From CALGSZ01 sp042408955 (GTDB lineage: Bacteria > Chloroflexota > Chloroflexia > Thermomicrobiales > UBA6265), in contig JBHOQQ010000184.1 in the NCBI GenBank assembly GCA_042408955.1, forward strand, positions 1 to 14,972: DNA of 14,972 nt. The letters run 5' to 3'. Both the position numbers and the translations under genes were made by a program. Below the pieces are notes generated by a model. That model was not told where the DNA came from. It did not search any database and worked only from the letters and a program-made list of their open reading frames with translations. Positions 1-6,730 of this stretch are shown here, piece after piece (the first letter of the stretch is position 1; every line of letters starts with the position of its first letter).

Positions 1-38
<38 letters not shown>

Positions 39-67
39 GTGCCGCTCCGAGCCTGGCACCTCAGCGG

Positions 68-140
68 AGCCGACCCGGGGACTCGAACCCCGGACCTGCT
101 GTTTACGAAACAGCTGCTCTACCAACTGAGCTAGGCCGGC
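68..140 (-). tRNA. tRNA-Thr(CGT)
   Basis: A complete cloverleaf can be drawn on the minus strand. The acceptor pairs GCCGGCC with GGTCGGC (one G-U), the D-arm is GCTC with AGTTGGTAGA, the anticodon stem is GCTGT/ACAGC around loop TTCGTAA (anticodon CGT at 105-107, reading ACG Thr codons), and the T-arm is CGGGG/CCCCG around TTCGAGT. The discriminator is T at 68. The following bases are CCG, so the 3' CCA is not encoded and would be added after transcription. Confidence 0.96.
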
Positions 141-172
141 CTGCCAGTGCTCACCAGCCCGAAGCATTGCTC

Positions 173-202
173 AGTATAGCACGCAAATGCGCTGGCTGCC
201 AA
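173..202 (-). promoter_or_regulatory. Promoter of the tRNA-Thr / tRNA-Leu unit
   Basis: On the minus strand there is a -35 TTGGCA (202-197), an 18-bp spacer and a -10 TATACT (178-173). Each element matches the sigma-70 consensus at 5 of 6 bases. Transcription would begin near 166, about 26 nt before the 5' end of tRNA-Thr, which is suitable for a tRNA leader trimmed by RNase P. Confidence 0.75.
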
Positions 203-342
203 AGTAGTTGCACCCCTCCACGTCAGCACGTATGGCTTTTGACCACCCCCCTGCGGACGCGCTGTTCTTCCTAAACACTAACGAGAACCCTCGTTGTTCC
301 CTGCCGCTGCCAAGCTCGCAGCACGAGCCATCCCCAACCCTA

Positions 343-351
343 TGGTATGGT
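343..351 (+). promoter_or_regulatory. Possible extended -10 element for the TPR-trm112-ruvB-queA series
   Basis: TGG followed by TATGGT at 343-351 resembles the extended -10 (TGG-TATAAT) in front of dnaN in this window. No convincing -35 lies 16-18 bp upstream. Predicted initiation near 358 would leave a leader of about 59 nt before the ATG at 417. The rest of 141-416 holds the divergent tRNA promoter and no gene that I can support. Confidence 0.35.
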
Positions 352-416
352 TTCGTCCAAGAGGCGCCGGCCAGAGCCACGCTCGTGGCGCCACGCAGGG
401 AGTATGCGGTCGTCAT

Positions 417-1100
417 ATGAGCCAGCAGCGGTATAGTCGTCCAGCTACCTTTCGGCCGGCTCGCCCACAGGGCACGTTACGGCGCCGTCTTGCTCGCCTG
501 AACCGCGCCCAGCTCGCCTTTTCTGTGCTTGCCCTGCTCACGGTCTGCTCGCTCCTCGCGGCCGCCGTCGGCACGGTCGTTGTCGATGAGCTTACGAATC
601 CGCGCGACAACGACACTATCACGTTCGATCAATCGCAAGAAAATGAATTCGAAACGGATCTTCGCAGCACTGCAGAGGCTAACCCTTCCGACGCCTCGGC
701 CGCGGCTGCGCTCGCGAACTACCTAGCGAACACCGGACGGCTCACCGAAGCGATCGGCTGGTATGAGCGTGCTCTGCGGCTCGACCCAGGCAATATGGAG
801 ATTCGGCTCGACTTCGCGCGCGCGCTGGCCGAGGGTGACAAGCGCAAGGACGCCGAACTCCAATTCCAAAAAGTCCTTGCCGCGCAACCAGGTAATGCTC
901 AAGCCCACTACGATCTGGCCGAGTTGTACCGGCATTGGGTTCCGCCTCGCATTGACGATGCCGTCGCTGAATACCGGCTCACCATCCAGACCGGTCCGGA
1001 TACCTATGTTGCGGAGCTTGCCGCCAAAGCCCTCCAGGAGCTAGGGTACGCCACGCCAGGAGCAGGAACACCTACACCATATGTGGAGGCAACACCGTGA
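417..1100 (+). CDS. Membrane-anchored tetratricopeptide-repeat protein
   Basis: This is a 227-residue protein with a basic cytoplasmic N-terminus (residues 1-32, rich in Arg), one hydrophobic membrane segment at about 33-56, and an extracytoplasmic part. About three TPR-like helical pairs occupy residues 93-200; the second ends in the classic pattern AIGWYERALRLDPGN, and the third has DAVAEYRLTI. A Pro/Thr-rich tail follows. TPRs are protein-protein scaffolds, so a role in assembling an envelope complex is likely but the partner is unknown. The frame is open upstream to a TTG at 294, but the ATG at 417 gives the more natural start, with AGGGAG at 397-402 as a rather distant ribosome site. The stop overlaps the next gene by 4 bp, indicating translational coupling with the Trm112-like gene. 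Confidence 0.85.
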   Translation: MSQQRYSRPATFRPARPQGTLRRRLARLNRAQLAFSVLALLTVCSLLAAAVGTVVVDELTNPRDNDTITFDQSQENEFETDLRSTAEANPSDASAAAALANYLANTGRLTEAIGWYERALRLDPGNMEIRLDFARALAEGDKRKDAELQFQKVLAAQPGNAQAHYDLAELYRHWVPPRIDDAVAEYRLTIQTGPDTYVAELAAKALQELGYATPGAGTPTPYVEATP

Positions 1101-1276
1101 GCGAACCAGAAAGCAACGCCAGCGTCATCAGTCCCGATCTGCTAGAGATTCTCGTCTGTCCCGTTGACAAAGCCGATCTTCGCCTTGAGGGGCAGCGCCT
1201 CATCTGCACCGTCTGCGGCCGGGTCTATCCCATCGAAGACGGCATTCCGATCATGCTCGTGGACGACGAAGAATAG
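1097..1276 (+). CDS. Trm112-like / UPF0434 (YcaR-type) zinc-ribbon protein
   Basis: This 59-residue protein starts at GTG and overlaps the stop of the TPR gene (GTGA). A strong ribosome site, GGAGG at 1085-1089, sits 7 nt upstream. The sequence follows the small Trm112 fold: ISPDLLEILVCPVDKADLRL, then a short hairpin, LICTVCGRVYPIEDGIPIML and an acidic end. Cys21, Cys37 and Cys40 are visible, but the CxxC at the first knuckle is reduced to a single Cys (CPVD), as in many bacterial members. Bacterial relatives are thought to support methyltransferases or to act as small stability partners; the actual target here is unknown. It was found by reading the sequence between two larger genes. Confidence 0.9.
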   Translation: MSEPESNASVISPDLLEILVCPVDKADLRLEGQRLICTVCGRVYPIEDGIPIMLVDDEE

Positions 1277-1290
1277 CGAACACGTGTTCG
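1277..1290 (+). promoter_or_regulatory. LexA (SOS) box upstream of ruvB
   Basis: CGAACACGTGTTCG is a perfect 14-bp palindrome and an exact match to the Gram-positive-type LexA/DinR operator CGAAC-N4-GTTCG. It begins directly after the stop of the Trm112-like gene and ends 9 bp before a -10-like TATACT (1300-1305). LexA bound here would cover the -35 region of the ruvB promoter. ruvB is a classic SOS gene in many bacteria. Confidence 0.9.
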
Positions 1291-1299
1291 CCTTCGAGG

Positions 1300-1305
1300 T
1301 ATACT
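1300..1305 (+). promoter_or_regulatory. -10 element of the ruvB promoter, possibly giving a leaderless mRNA
   Basis: TATACT is a 5 of 6 match to the -10 consensus. Its usual start point, 6-7 nt downstream, falls on or next to the ruvB ATG at 1312. The -35 position lies inside the LexA box and has no good consensus. The only ribosome-site candidate, GAGG at 1296-1299, lies at and upstream of the -10, so it would be present only on read-through transcripts from the upstream genes. Confidence 0.55.
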
Positions 1306-1311
1306 AGGTTC

Positions 1312-2394
1312 ATGACCGATATGCCCGCCGCCCGGATGTCTTCCACGTCGCGCGATCATGAGCGCCTCGTCACCACGCGCGTGCGGCCTGAGGATGCGCA
1401 GATCGAGCGAAGTTTGCGGCCACGGCGCCTCGCGGAATACATCGGTCAGGAGCGGGTAAAGTCGGTTCTTTCCATTTTGATCGAGGCTGCCAAGGCACGC
1501 GGAGAGTCGCTGGACCATATGCTGTTCTATGGTCCACCAGGGCTCGGCAAGACGACGCTCGCTTCGATTGTTGCCGCCGAGATGGGAGTGAGCTTGCGCG
1601 TGACGTCCGGACCGGCGATCGAGCGCGCTGGCGATCTCGTTTCGATTTTGACCAATCTCAAGGCCGGAGATGTCTTGTTTATTGATGAGATTCACCGGCT
1701 GAATCGCGTCGTTGAGGAAGTGCTCTACCCAGCCATGGAGGACTATGCCGTCGACATCGTCATCGGCAAGGGGCCAGCAGCGCGGACGATGCGCATCAAG
1801 CTCCCTCGCTTCACGCTGGTTGGTGCGACGACACGGCTCGCGCTACTCACCGGGCCTCTCCGTGACCGGTTCGGCGCGGTCTTGCGCCTGGATTTCTACG
1901 ACCTCCCAGCAATGCAGGAGATCATCACGCGCTCCGCGTCGATCCTCGGGGTGCCGCTCGATCCCGGCGGCGCGACAGCAATCGCTCTGCGCTCGCGTGG
2001 CACCCCACGCGTGGCCAATCGCCTGTTGAAGCGCGTGCGCGACTACGCGGAAGTCCACGGCAGCGGCGTGATTACCGAGGAAGTGGCAGCAGCGGCGCTG
2101 ACTATGCTCGACGTGGATGAACTCGGGCTCGACGATATCGACCGGCGCATCTTGCGTGCCATCATTGAGAAGTTCGAAGGCGGCCCGGTTGGCATCGAGA
2201 CACTGGCCGCCGCAACTAGTGAAGAAACCGATACCATCATGGACGTCTATGAACCGTATCTCATTCAGCTAGGCTTTTTGCAGCGCACGCCACGGGGGCG
2301 CATCGCCACTCGAAGGGCCTACGAGCACCTTCAGGTGCCACTTCCGCCGTCCCTGGAAGCGCGCCAGCAACCATTATTTGATGAAGCGCTATGA
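1312..2394 (+). CDS. ruvB: Holliday junction branch-migration ATPase RuvB
   Basis: RuvB forms hexameric AAA+ rings that, with RuvA, drive branch migration of Holliday junctions in recombinational repair. The 360-residue product shows Walker A GPPGLGKTT (74-82), Walker B LFIDEIH (122-128), sensor 1 GATTR (171-175), the arginine finger region GPLRDRFG (Arg184), sensor 2 around GTPRVANRLLKRVRDYA, and the C-terminal winged helix ending in RTPRGRIATRRAYEHL. Its length is slightly above the usual 330-350 because of a longer N-terminus. The LexA box at 1277-1290 makes it SOS-regulated. Its stop overlaps the queA start (ATGA). Neither ruvA nor ruvC is in this window, so the complex is encoded at more than one locus. 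Confidence 0.98.
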   Translation: MTDMPAARMSSTSRDHERLVTTRVRPEDAQIERSLRPRRLAEYIGQERVKSVLSILIEAAKARGESLDHMLFYGPPGLGKTTLASIVAAEMGVSLRVTSGPAIERAGDLVSILTNLKAGDVLFIDEIHRLNRVVEEVLYPAMEDYAVDIVIGKGPAARTMRIKLPRFTLVGATTRLALLTGPLRDRFGAVLRLDFYDLPAMQEIITRSASILGVPLDPGGATAIALRSRGTPRVANRLLKRVRDYAEVHGSGVITEEVAAAALTMLDVDELGLDDIDRRILRAIIEKFEGGPVGIETLAAATSEETDTIMDVYEPYLIQLGFLQRTPRGRIATRRAYEHLQVPLPPSLEARQQPLFDEAL

Positions 2395-3449
2395 CGATCG
2401 ATCCGAATCTGCGTGTCTCCGACTTCGACTACGATCTGCCTCAGGAGTTGATTGCCCAGACTCCCCTTCCGGATCGCGACCGCGCCCGGCTCCTTGTGCT
2501 CGACCGGGCTACCGGTGCGATTCATCACTCGTGGGTTTATGAGCTTCCACGCTGGCTCCAGCCCGGCGATCTCCTGGTGGCGAACAACAGCCGCGTTATC
2601 CCCGCTCGCCTCCACGCGCGCAAGGCACAGACAGGTGGCCATGCGGAGATCTTGCTGTTGCAAGAGCGTGAGCCGGGCGTTTGGACGGCTCTGGCTAGGC
2701 CCGCCCGCCGCCTGCATCCAGGAAATCGGCTCCACCTGATTCCACGCAATCCCTGTGCGCCCGATGCCATGCTTGAAATCATCGCGCGCCGCGAAGATGG
2801 GCTCGTCGAAGTGCGGTTCCTGGATCGCGCCGATTTGCGCCTTGAGGATTATGGGGAGACGCCGCTCCCGCCCTACATTCATCAAGAGCTCCACGACGCT
2901 GAGCGCTATCAGACCGTCTATGCTCGCGTGCCCGGTTCAGCCGCGGCGCCGACAGCCGGCTTGCATATCACCGAGCGATTGCGCCAGGAGCTAGAGGAGC
3001 GTGGAGTTGGCTGGGCGGAAGTCACGCTCCACATCGGTCTGGATACCTTCCGGCCCATCTCCGTAGAGCGCGTAGCCGAGCACAAGATGCACACGGAATG
3101 GTGCCAGGTCAGCGATGATACCGCCTGCCAGATTGCCAGCGTGAAAGCGAGCGGCGGACGAATCGTGGCCATCGGCACCACGTCCGCGCGAACGCTGGAG
3201 ACGTTGGGACACCAGTGGAACCCGGAGCGGCCTCAAGGTTATACCGGTCCCACCAATATTTTCATTACGCCTGGCTATCAATGGCGACTGGTGGATGCGC
3301 TGTTGACGAACTTCCACCTGCCGCGATCCACGCTGCTCATGATGGTCAGCGCCTTCGCTGGGAAGGACCGCATCCTCGCCGCCTATCACGAGGCCATTAC
3401 GCAGCGGTACCGCTTCTATTCCTTCGGCGACGCCATGCTCATCGTGTAG
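2391..3449 (+). CDS. queA: S-adenosylmethionine:tRNA ribosyltransferase-isomerase QueA
   Basis: QueA transfers and isomerises the ribosyl part of S-adenosylmethionine onto preQ1-modified tRNA, forming epoxyqueuosine at the wobble base of GUN anticodons. The 352-residue protein has the family landmarks in order: FDYDLPQELIAQTPLPDRDRARLL (about 12-35), LLVANNSRVIPARL (61-74), YARVPGSAAAPTAGLH (177-192), HIGLDTFRPI (214-223), HKMHTEW (231-237), GTTSARTLE (262-270) and TNFHLPRSTLLMMVSAFAG (306-324). Length is normal. It starts within the ruvB stop (ATGA overlap), so translation is coupled and the gene may be partly SOS-responsive through ruvB. Confidence 0.98.
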   Translation: MTIDPNLRVSDFDYDLPQELIAQTPLPDRDRARLLVLDRATGAIHHSWVYELPRWLQPGDLLVANNSRVIPARLHARKAQTGGHAEILLLQEREPGVWTALARPARRLHPGNRLHLIPRNPCAPDAMLEIIARREDGLVEVRFLDRADLRLEDYGETPLPPYIHQELHDAERYQTVYARVPGSAAAPTAGLHITERLRQELEERGVGWAEVTLHIGLDTFRPISVERVAEHKMHTEWCQVSDDTACQIASVKASGGRIVAIGTTSARTLETLGHQWNPERPQGYTGPTNIFITPGYQWRLVDALLTNFHLPRSTLLMMVSAFAGKDRILAAYHEAITQRYRFYSFGDAMLIV

Positions 3450-3522
3450 GCTTGTCCGGTCGCGGCGAGATCGGCATGCCGCGATTCTGCCGAGCGGAGG
3501 GCGACAGACGGGGAGTATGGGC

Positions 3523-4248
3523 ATGAGCACGTGGCGAGGGACACTGGTGGTGCTGGCTATCATCTTGCTTGCCGGCTGTGGAGTGACCGCCGGGGACGGT
3601 GATGCCACAACGCCACGCCCACCTACCTCGTCCAACGCGGACATCGAATCGGGATGTTGGACAGCGGCGGATCGGCAACTGAATCAAGAAGGGAGCGGTG
3701 AAGTGGCCTATCAGCAATGGAAGCAACCTCCGGCAATGGTGATCGATCCATCGCGCCGGTACACTGCGACGATCGAAACGAACAAAGGGTCGTTCGACAT
3801 CGAGTTTTATCCGCAAGATGCGCCAAAGACGGTGAACAACTTCATCTGCCTGGCCCGCGCTGGGTATTACAATGGCACGCCGATCCACCGGATTATCAAG
3901 GGCTTTGTGATTCAGGGAGGCGATCCGACTGGTACCGGAACCGGAGGGCCTGGCTACCGGTTTGAGGACGAGCCAATCAAGCGAGATTACGAGATTGGCA
4001 CGCTGGCCATGGCCAACGCCGGCCCGAATACCAACGGCTCGCAGTTCTTCATCGTGGTCGGGCCGGACGGCACCCGCTTGCCGAAAAATTACACCATTTT
4101 CGGCAAGGTCACGAGCGGTATGGAGACAGTAAGCACCATCGCGGACACACCGACGCGAGTCAATCAGCGTGGCGAGCAATCGGTGCCGGCCGAGCCGGTC
4201 ACGATCGAGTCGGTCACGATCCACGAAGCATCGTCAGCACAGGCGTAG
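3523..4248 (+). CDS. Cyclophilin-type peptidyl-prolyl isomerase, lipoprotein
   Basis: This 241-residue protein catalyses cis-trans isomerisation of proline bonds, here outside the cytoplasmic membrane. The N-terminus is a lipoprotein signal with lipobox LAGC, so Cys19 would be lipidated. A low-complexity linker follows to about residue 75. The cyclophilin domain runs from about 80 to 235 with IHRIIKGFVIQGGDP (121-135; catalytic Arg123, Phe128, Gln131), MANAGPNTNGSQFFI (163-177; Phe176) and TIFGKV (191-196). The human CypA tryptophan position (LPKNY) is not Trp, as in most bacterial members. The ATG at 3517 is only 1 nt from the ribosome site GGGGAG (3510-3515). The ATG at 3523 lies 7 nt from it and was chosen. 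It follows queA by 73 bp with no clear promoter, so it is probably the last gene of the series. Confidence 0.95.
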   Translation: MSTWRGTLVVLAIILLAGCGVTAGDGDATTPRPPTSSNADIESGCWTAADRQLNQEGSGEVAYQQWKQPPAMVIDPSRRYTATIETNKGSFDIEFYPQDAPKTVNNFICLARAGYYNGTPIHRIIKGFVIQGGDPTGTGTGGPGYRFEDEPIKRDYEIGTLAMANAGPNTNGSQFFIVVGPDGTRLPKNYTIFGKVTSGMETVSTIADTPTRVNQRGEQSVPAEPVTIESVTIHEASSAQA

Positions 4249-4277
4249 CGCGACGCTGGTTGATCTAGAGCAGAGAA

Positions 4278-4320
4278 CGCGGCCGGTACCGGCGATGGAA
4301 GCACGCCGGTACCGGCCGCG
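4278..4320. terminator. Perfect 17-bp hairpin between convergent genes
   Basis: CGCGGCCGGTACCGGCG (4278-4294) and its exact reverse complement (4304-4320) flank a 9-nt loop. It stands between the cyclophilin gene ending at 4248 and the minus-strand gene ending at 4382, and so probably serves both directions. There is no T-tract on either side, so it may act with Rho or as a 3' stability structure. Each arm also contains the 12-bp palindrome GCCGGTACCGGC. Confidence 0.75.
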
Positions 4321-4381
4321 ATGATCGCGCTTGCTGGTTGAAACGGGTTGGACCACAGAGCCGAGCCGCAATTCATTCAGG

Positions 4382-4603
4382 CTAGGCGGCTTTTTGCAAC
4401 GTATCGCAGATGGCCTCGTATTCTCGGAGCAGGCGGATCCAGAACCGTTCCCACTCGGCAACATCTTCTCCAACAGCGAGTGCCTGATCTATGCGACGGT
4501 AGCCGTCCTCAAGGCGCCGCGCAAGCGATTCTCGCCGCCACTCAAGCTCTTGCCCTGGTGCTCCGGGTGCAGAGAGTTGTCCCTGGTTCCGCGTCTTCCT
4601 CAC
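4382..4603 (-). CDS. Small helical protein of the SOS annealing operon, function unknown
   Basis: This 73-residue protein starts at GTG with an excellent ribosome site, AAGGAG at 4616-4611, spaced 7 nt. It begins 16 nt after the stop of the Rad52-like gene on the same strand, so the two form an operon under the LexA-controlled promoter at 5306-5334. The sequence is charged and probably almost all alpha-helix after a short Gln/Pro/Gly-rich N-terminus (LEWRRESLARRLEDGYRRID, then EWERFWIRLLREYEAICDTL). No Cys pairs, signal peptide or known motif is visible. I do not recognise the family. Its position suggests an accessory to the annealing protein, which is inference only. Confidence 0.7.
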   Translation of the reverse strand: MRKTRNQGQLSAPGAPGQELEWRRESLARRLEDGYRRIDQALAVGEDVAEWERFWIRLLREYEAICDTLQKAA

Positions 4604-4619
4604 GGCTGCGCTCCTTGCC

Positions 4620-5261
4620 CTATGACGCGAGATCCGACTCTGTCACCGCGCGCCGCGCCTGCAAGCGGTCAATGAAGGAAGATGCATCTCGGCGATCGAG
4701 CTCGGTGACACTGCTCCGGCCATACACCCGCTCGACCTCAGCGTTCACTTCCTCGTCGGTCATTCCCTTTTCGCGGGCGATCGCCTGGATGAACTTGAGC
4801 TGGCGTGGCGTCACCGGTTGGTTCAGGCTCGCGACCCGGCGCTCACCCTCGGCACTACGACCATCGGCCATCCGGCGGCCACGCGTTGAAGCGAAATCAA
4901 TCGGCGCGTCAACGACGGCTCCTTGAGCTGCCCCGAAGTCGAAGTCAGGACAAAACTGAGTCCCAAAGCCGAGCGCCGCCAACGCACGGCCAAGCGCCTT
5001 GGTCTCAGCCTTTTCCAGGTAATCCCGGAAGTCATCAATGCCCTCACTGCCCCATCCTGTCGCGGAGCCTCCGCCGGGAATGGACACGCGCGCGCGGAAG
5101 ACGGCGAGATTGCCATCGTGGCTGACAAGCTCGGTCTCGATCGCCGCATCCGGATGTAGCTCGCGCAGCCAAACGAGCCGCCACTTCACTTCAAGATAGT
5201 CCGCCCCGCCCACCTTCGTCAGGTACTTGCTGGGATCGAACGTGCTCTGCTCCTGCGCCAT
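4620..5261 (-). CDS. Rad52-like single-strand annealing protein with C-terminal helical domain
   Basis: This 213-residue protein resembles phage-type Rad52/Sak annealing proteins, which bind single-stranded DNA and pair complementary strands during repair or recombination. The N-terminal core (about 12-105) has DYLEVKWRLVWLRELHPDA, a beta-rich stretch ending SATGWGSE (66-73) and the family-like helix DYLEKAETKALGRALAALGFG (80-100). After a Ser/Arg-rich linker, residues 150-204 form a second helical module, TPRQLKFIQAIAREKGMTDEEV to SSFIDRLQ, similar to the tails found on several phage recombinases. The ATG at 5261 has AGGAGG at 5276-5271, 9 nt upstream. The promoter carries two LexA boxes. 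The assignment to the Rad52-like fold is by motif, so a related ERF- or DdrA-like label is possible. Confidence 0.75.
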   Translation of the reverse strand: MAQEQSTFDPSKYLTKVGGADYLEVKWRLVWLRELHPDAAIETELVSHDGNLAVFRARVSIPGGGSATGWGSEGIDDFRDYLEKAETKALGRALAALGFGTQFCPDFDFGAAQGAVVDAPIDFASTRGRRMADGRSAEGERRVASLNQPVTPRQLKFIQAIAREKGMTDEEVNAEVERVYGRSSVTELDRRDASSFIDRLQARRAVTESDLAS

Positions 5262-5286
5262 GGTTCTGGACCTCCTCGCGGGGTGA

Positions 5287-5300
5287 AGAACATTTGTTCG
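5287..5300 (-). promoter_or_regulatory. LexA box 1 (start-site side) of the annealing operon
   Basis: The plus strand reads AGAACATTTGTTCG, which matches CGAAC-N4-GTTCG except for the first base. It lies directly downstream of the -10 (5311-5306), over the expected transcription start. Its centre is 27 bp from box 2, and both would be bound by LexA dimers to block initiation. Confidence 0.85.
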
Positions 5301-5305
5301 TGATC

Positions 5306-5334
5306 ATTCTAGACGAACATTCGTTCGGTGTCAA
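5306..5334 (-). promoter_or_regulatory. SOS promoter of the annealing operon
   Basis: On the minus strand there is a perfect -35 TTGACA (5334-5329), an exact 17-bp spacer and a -10 TAGAAT (5311-5306; 5 of 6). This is the strongest promoter in the window. The LexA box at 5314-5327 fills the spacer, so the repressor and RNA polymerase cannot bind together. This arrangement predicts strong repression and high induction after DNA damage. Confidence 0.9.
5314..5327 (-). promoter_or_regulatory. LexA box 2 (spacer) of the annealing operon
   Basis: CGAACATTCGTTCG is an exact match to CGAAC-N4-GTTCG. It lies wholly within the 17-bp spacer between the -35 and -10 elements of the minus-strand promoter. 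Confidence 0.92.
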
Positions 5335-5516
5335 GCAGGCAAGAACACGCATGGCTGGCGGGTCTTATTCTGGCCTCACCATCTGGCCCAATAGTGGGAA
5401 AGCAGGGCGGTCTGCCCCGGCCATCGCTCCATTTCGTGCAGGCCCCGGCCGGCCAAGCTCGGGCGATGCTTGCCCCATTGGCAACGCGCGCCACAACCGC
5501 GTTCTCCTGCCGCCTG

Positions 5517-5525
5517 TGGTATAAT
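5517..5525 (+). promoter_or_regulatory. Extended -10 promoter of dnaN-recF
   Basis: TGG directly followed by a perfect TATAAT (5520-5525) forms an extended -10. The -35 region 17 bp upstream is poor, as is common for extended -10 promoters. Initiation near 5532 would give a leader of about 37 nt with AAGGA at 5556-5560 as the ribosome site. Confidence 0.75.
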
Positions 5526-5568
5526 CTCAGCAAAGTGTACGGACACTACCGATGGAAGGACGGTCCGG

Positions 5569-6711
5569 GTGAAGGTTTCTTGCCTCCAAGAGAATTTGCA
5601 ACGTTCGCTTGCCCAGGTATCGCGCGCGGTCGCGACCAAAACCGCCCTTCCAGTTCTCAGCAATGTGCTCCTCGCGACCGACGAAGGGCGGCTCAAAATT
5701 GCGGCGACCAATCTCGAGATTGGCATTACCACGTGGATCGGCGCGTCGGTTGAGGAAGATGGCCGCATTACCGTTGACGCTCGTCTCCTGTCCGAGTTCG
5801 TCAACACGCTGCCGAACGACGCCGTCCACCTGACGACAGATTCCACCCGCTACACGCTGACCGTGCAGTGCGGGAGGGACAAGGCCGCCATCAATGGCAT
5901 TGACGCCGACGATTTTCCCGTCATCCCATCAGTCGGCGACGAGGCGTACGGCGCCTCCGTCGATGCCCAGGTTTTGCGCGAGATGGTTGCCCAGGTCGAA
6001 TTCGCCGCCGCTACCGACGACAGCCGGCCAGTCCTCGCGGGTGTCCTGATGCGATTCGAGGGGCAGAAATTGACCATGGCAGCCGCGGACGGATTCCGGC
6101 TTGCTGTGCGCGAAGGCGAATTGGCCGAACCCGTACCATCGCGCCTGGATGTGATCGTGCCAGCGCGCGCGATTCGCGAGCTCGCCCGGTTACTCGGAGA
6201 TGGCTCGGAGCCGGTACGTCTCGCTATTACGCCCAATCAAAGCCAGCTTCTGGCACGGATCGGTGAAACCGAGTTCTTGTCTCGCCTGATCGAGGGAAGT
6301 TTCCCAGATTTCCGGCAAATTATCCCTCGCGAGTTCAACACGCGCGTCGAACTCGGGCGCGATGCGTTCCTTAATGCGGTTCGCCGCGCCTCCTACTTCG
6401 CGCGCGACAACAATGATGTCGTGCGATTGCTGATTCACCCGAGCGATGACGATGTCATGCCCGGCACCGTGGAGGTGTCCGCCTCAGCCGCGGAGCGCGG
6501 TAATAGCCAGTCCTTCGTTGACGCCTCGGTTGCTGGCCCCGAGCTTCAGATCGCGTTCAATGCCCGTTACCTGACCGACGTGCTGAGCGTGTTGAAGCAG
6601 GGTCAGGTCTTTCTCGGCATGAATGGACCTAATCAAGCGGGTGTCGTCCGCCCATCTGGTTCGGACGATTACACTCATGTCATCATGCCCATGGTGATCG
6701 GTGCTCACTAG
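5569..6711 (+). CDS. dnaN: DNA polymerase III beta sliding clamp DnaN
   Basis: The beta clamp is a ring dimer that tethers the replicative polymerase, and many repair proteins, to DNA. The 380-residue product begins with the conserved MKVSCLQENLQRSLAQVSRAV and has the three clamp repeats. Landmarks are KTALPVLSNVLL, the middle-domain DDSRPVLAGVLM and FRLAV, EGSFPDFRQIIP, and the C-terminal HVIMPMVI that forms part of the partner-binding pocket. The reading frame is open further upstream, but GTG at 5569 matches the family N-terminus and has AAGGA 8 nt before it. recF follows after 129 bp. dnaA, usually next to dnaN, is not within this window. Confidence 0.97.
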   Translation: MKVSCLQENLQRSLAQVSRAVATKTALPVLSNVLLATDEGRLKIAATNLEIGITTWIGASVEEDGRITVDARLLSEFVNTLPNDAVHLTTDSTRYTLTVQCGRDKAAINGIDADDFPVIPSVGDEAYGASVDAQVLREMVAQVEFAAATDDSRPVLAGVLMRFEGQKLTMAAADGFRLAVREGELAEPVPSRLDVIVPARAIRELARLLGDGSEPVRLAITPNQSQLLARIGETEFLSRLIEGSFPDFRQIIPREFNTRVELGRDAFLNAVRRASYFARDNNDVVRLLIHPSDDDVMPGTVEVSASAAERGNSQSFVDASVAGPELQIAFNARYLTDVLSVLKQGQVFLGMNGPNQAGVVRPSGSDDYTHVIMPMVIGAH

Positions 6712-6730
6712 GCTGGATCCGTTCGCCGGC

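Larger units (their letters stand above)
5262..5568. other. Divergent control region between the SOS annealing operon and dnaN
   Basis: This 307-bp stretch holds no gene that I can support. Its left end carries the ribosome site, the two LexA boxes and the promoter of the minus-strand annealing operon. Its right end carries the extended -10 promoter and ribosome site of dnaN. Between about 5335 and 5500 I see only a small GGGC/GCCC hairpin (5405-5417). Confidence 0.7.

Noticed and set aside
39..67. Small GTGCC/GGCAC stem-loop between the two tRNAs
   Set aside because: A 5-bp stem with an 11-nt loop in a processing linker is too weak to call a feature.
294..416. N-terminal extension of the TPR protein from a TTG at 294
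   Set aside because: The extra 41 residues are Arg/Gly/Pro-rich with no domain sense and overlap the probable promoter; the ATG at 417 is more natural.
4348..4926. Long plus-strand open frame opposite the SOS operon
   Set aside because: Its composition is Ser/Arg-rich nonsense, it has no ribosome site, and it is antisense to two well-supported genes.
5470..5568. Longer dnaN start at 5470
   Set aside because: The family N-terminus begins exactly at the GTG at 5569, which has a good ribosome site, and the TATAAT promoter lies inside the extension.
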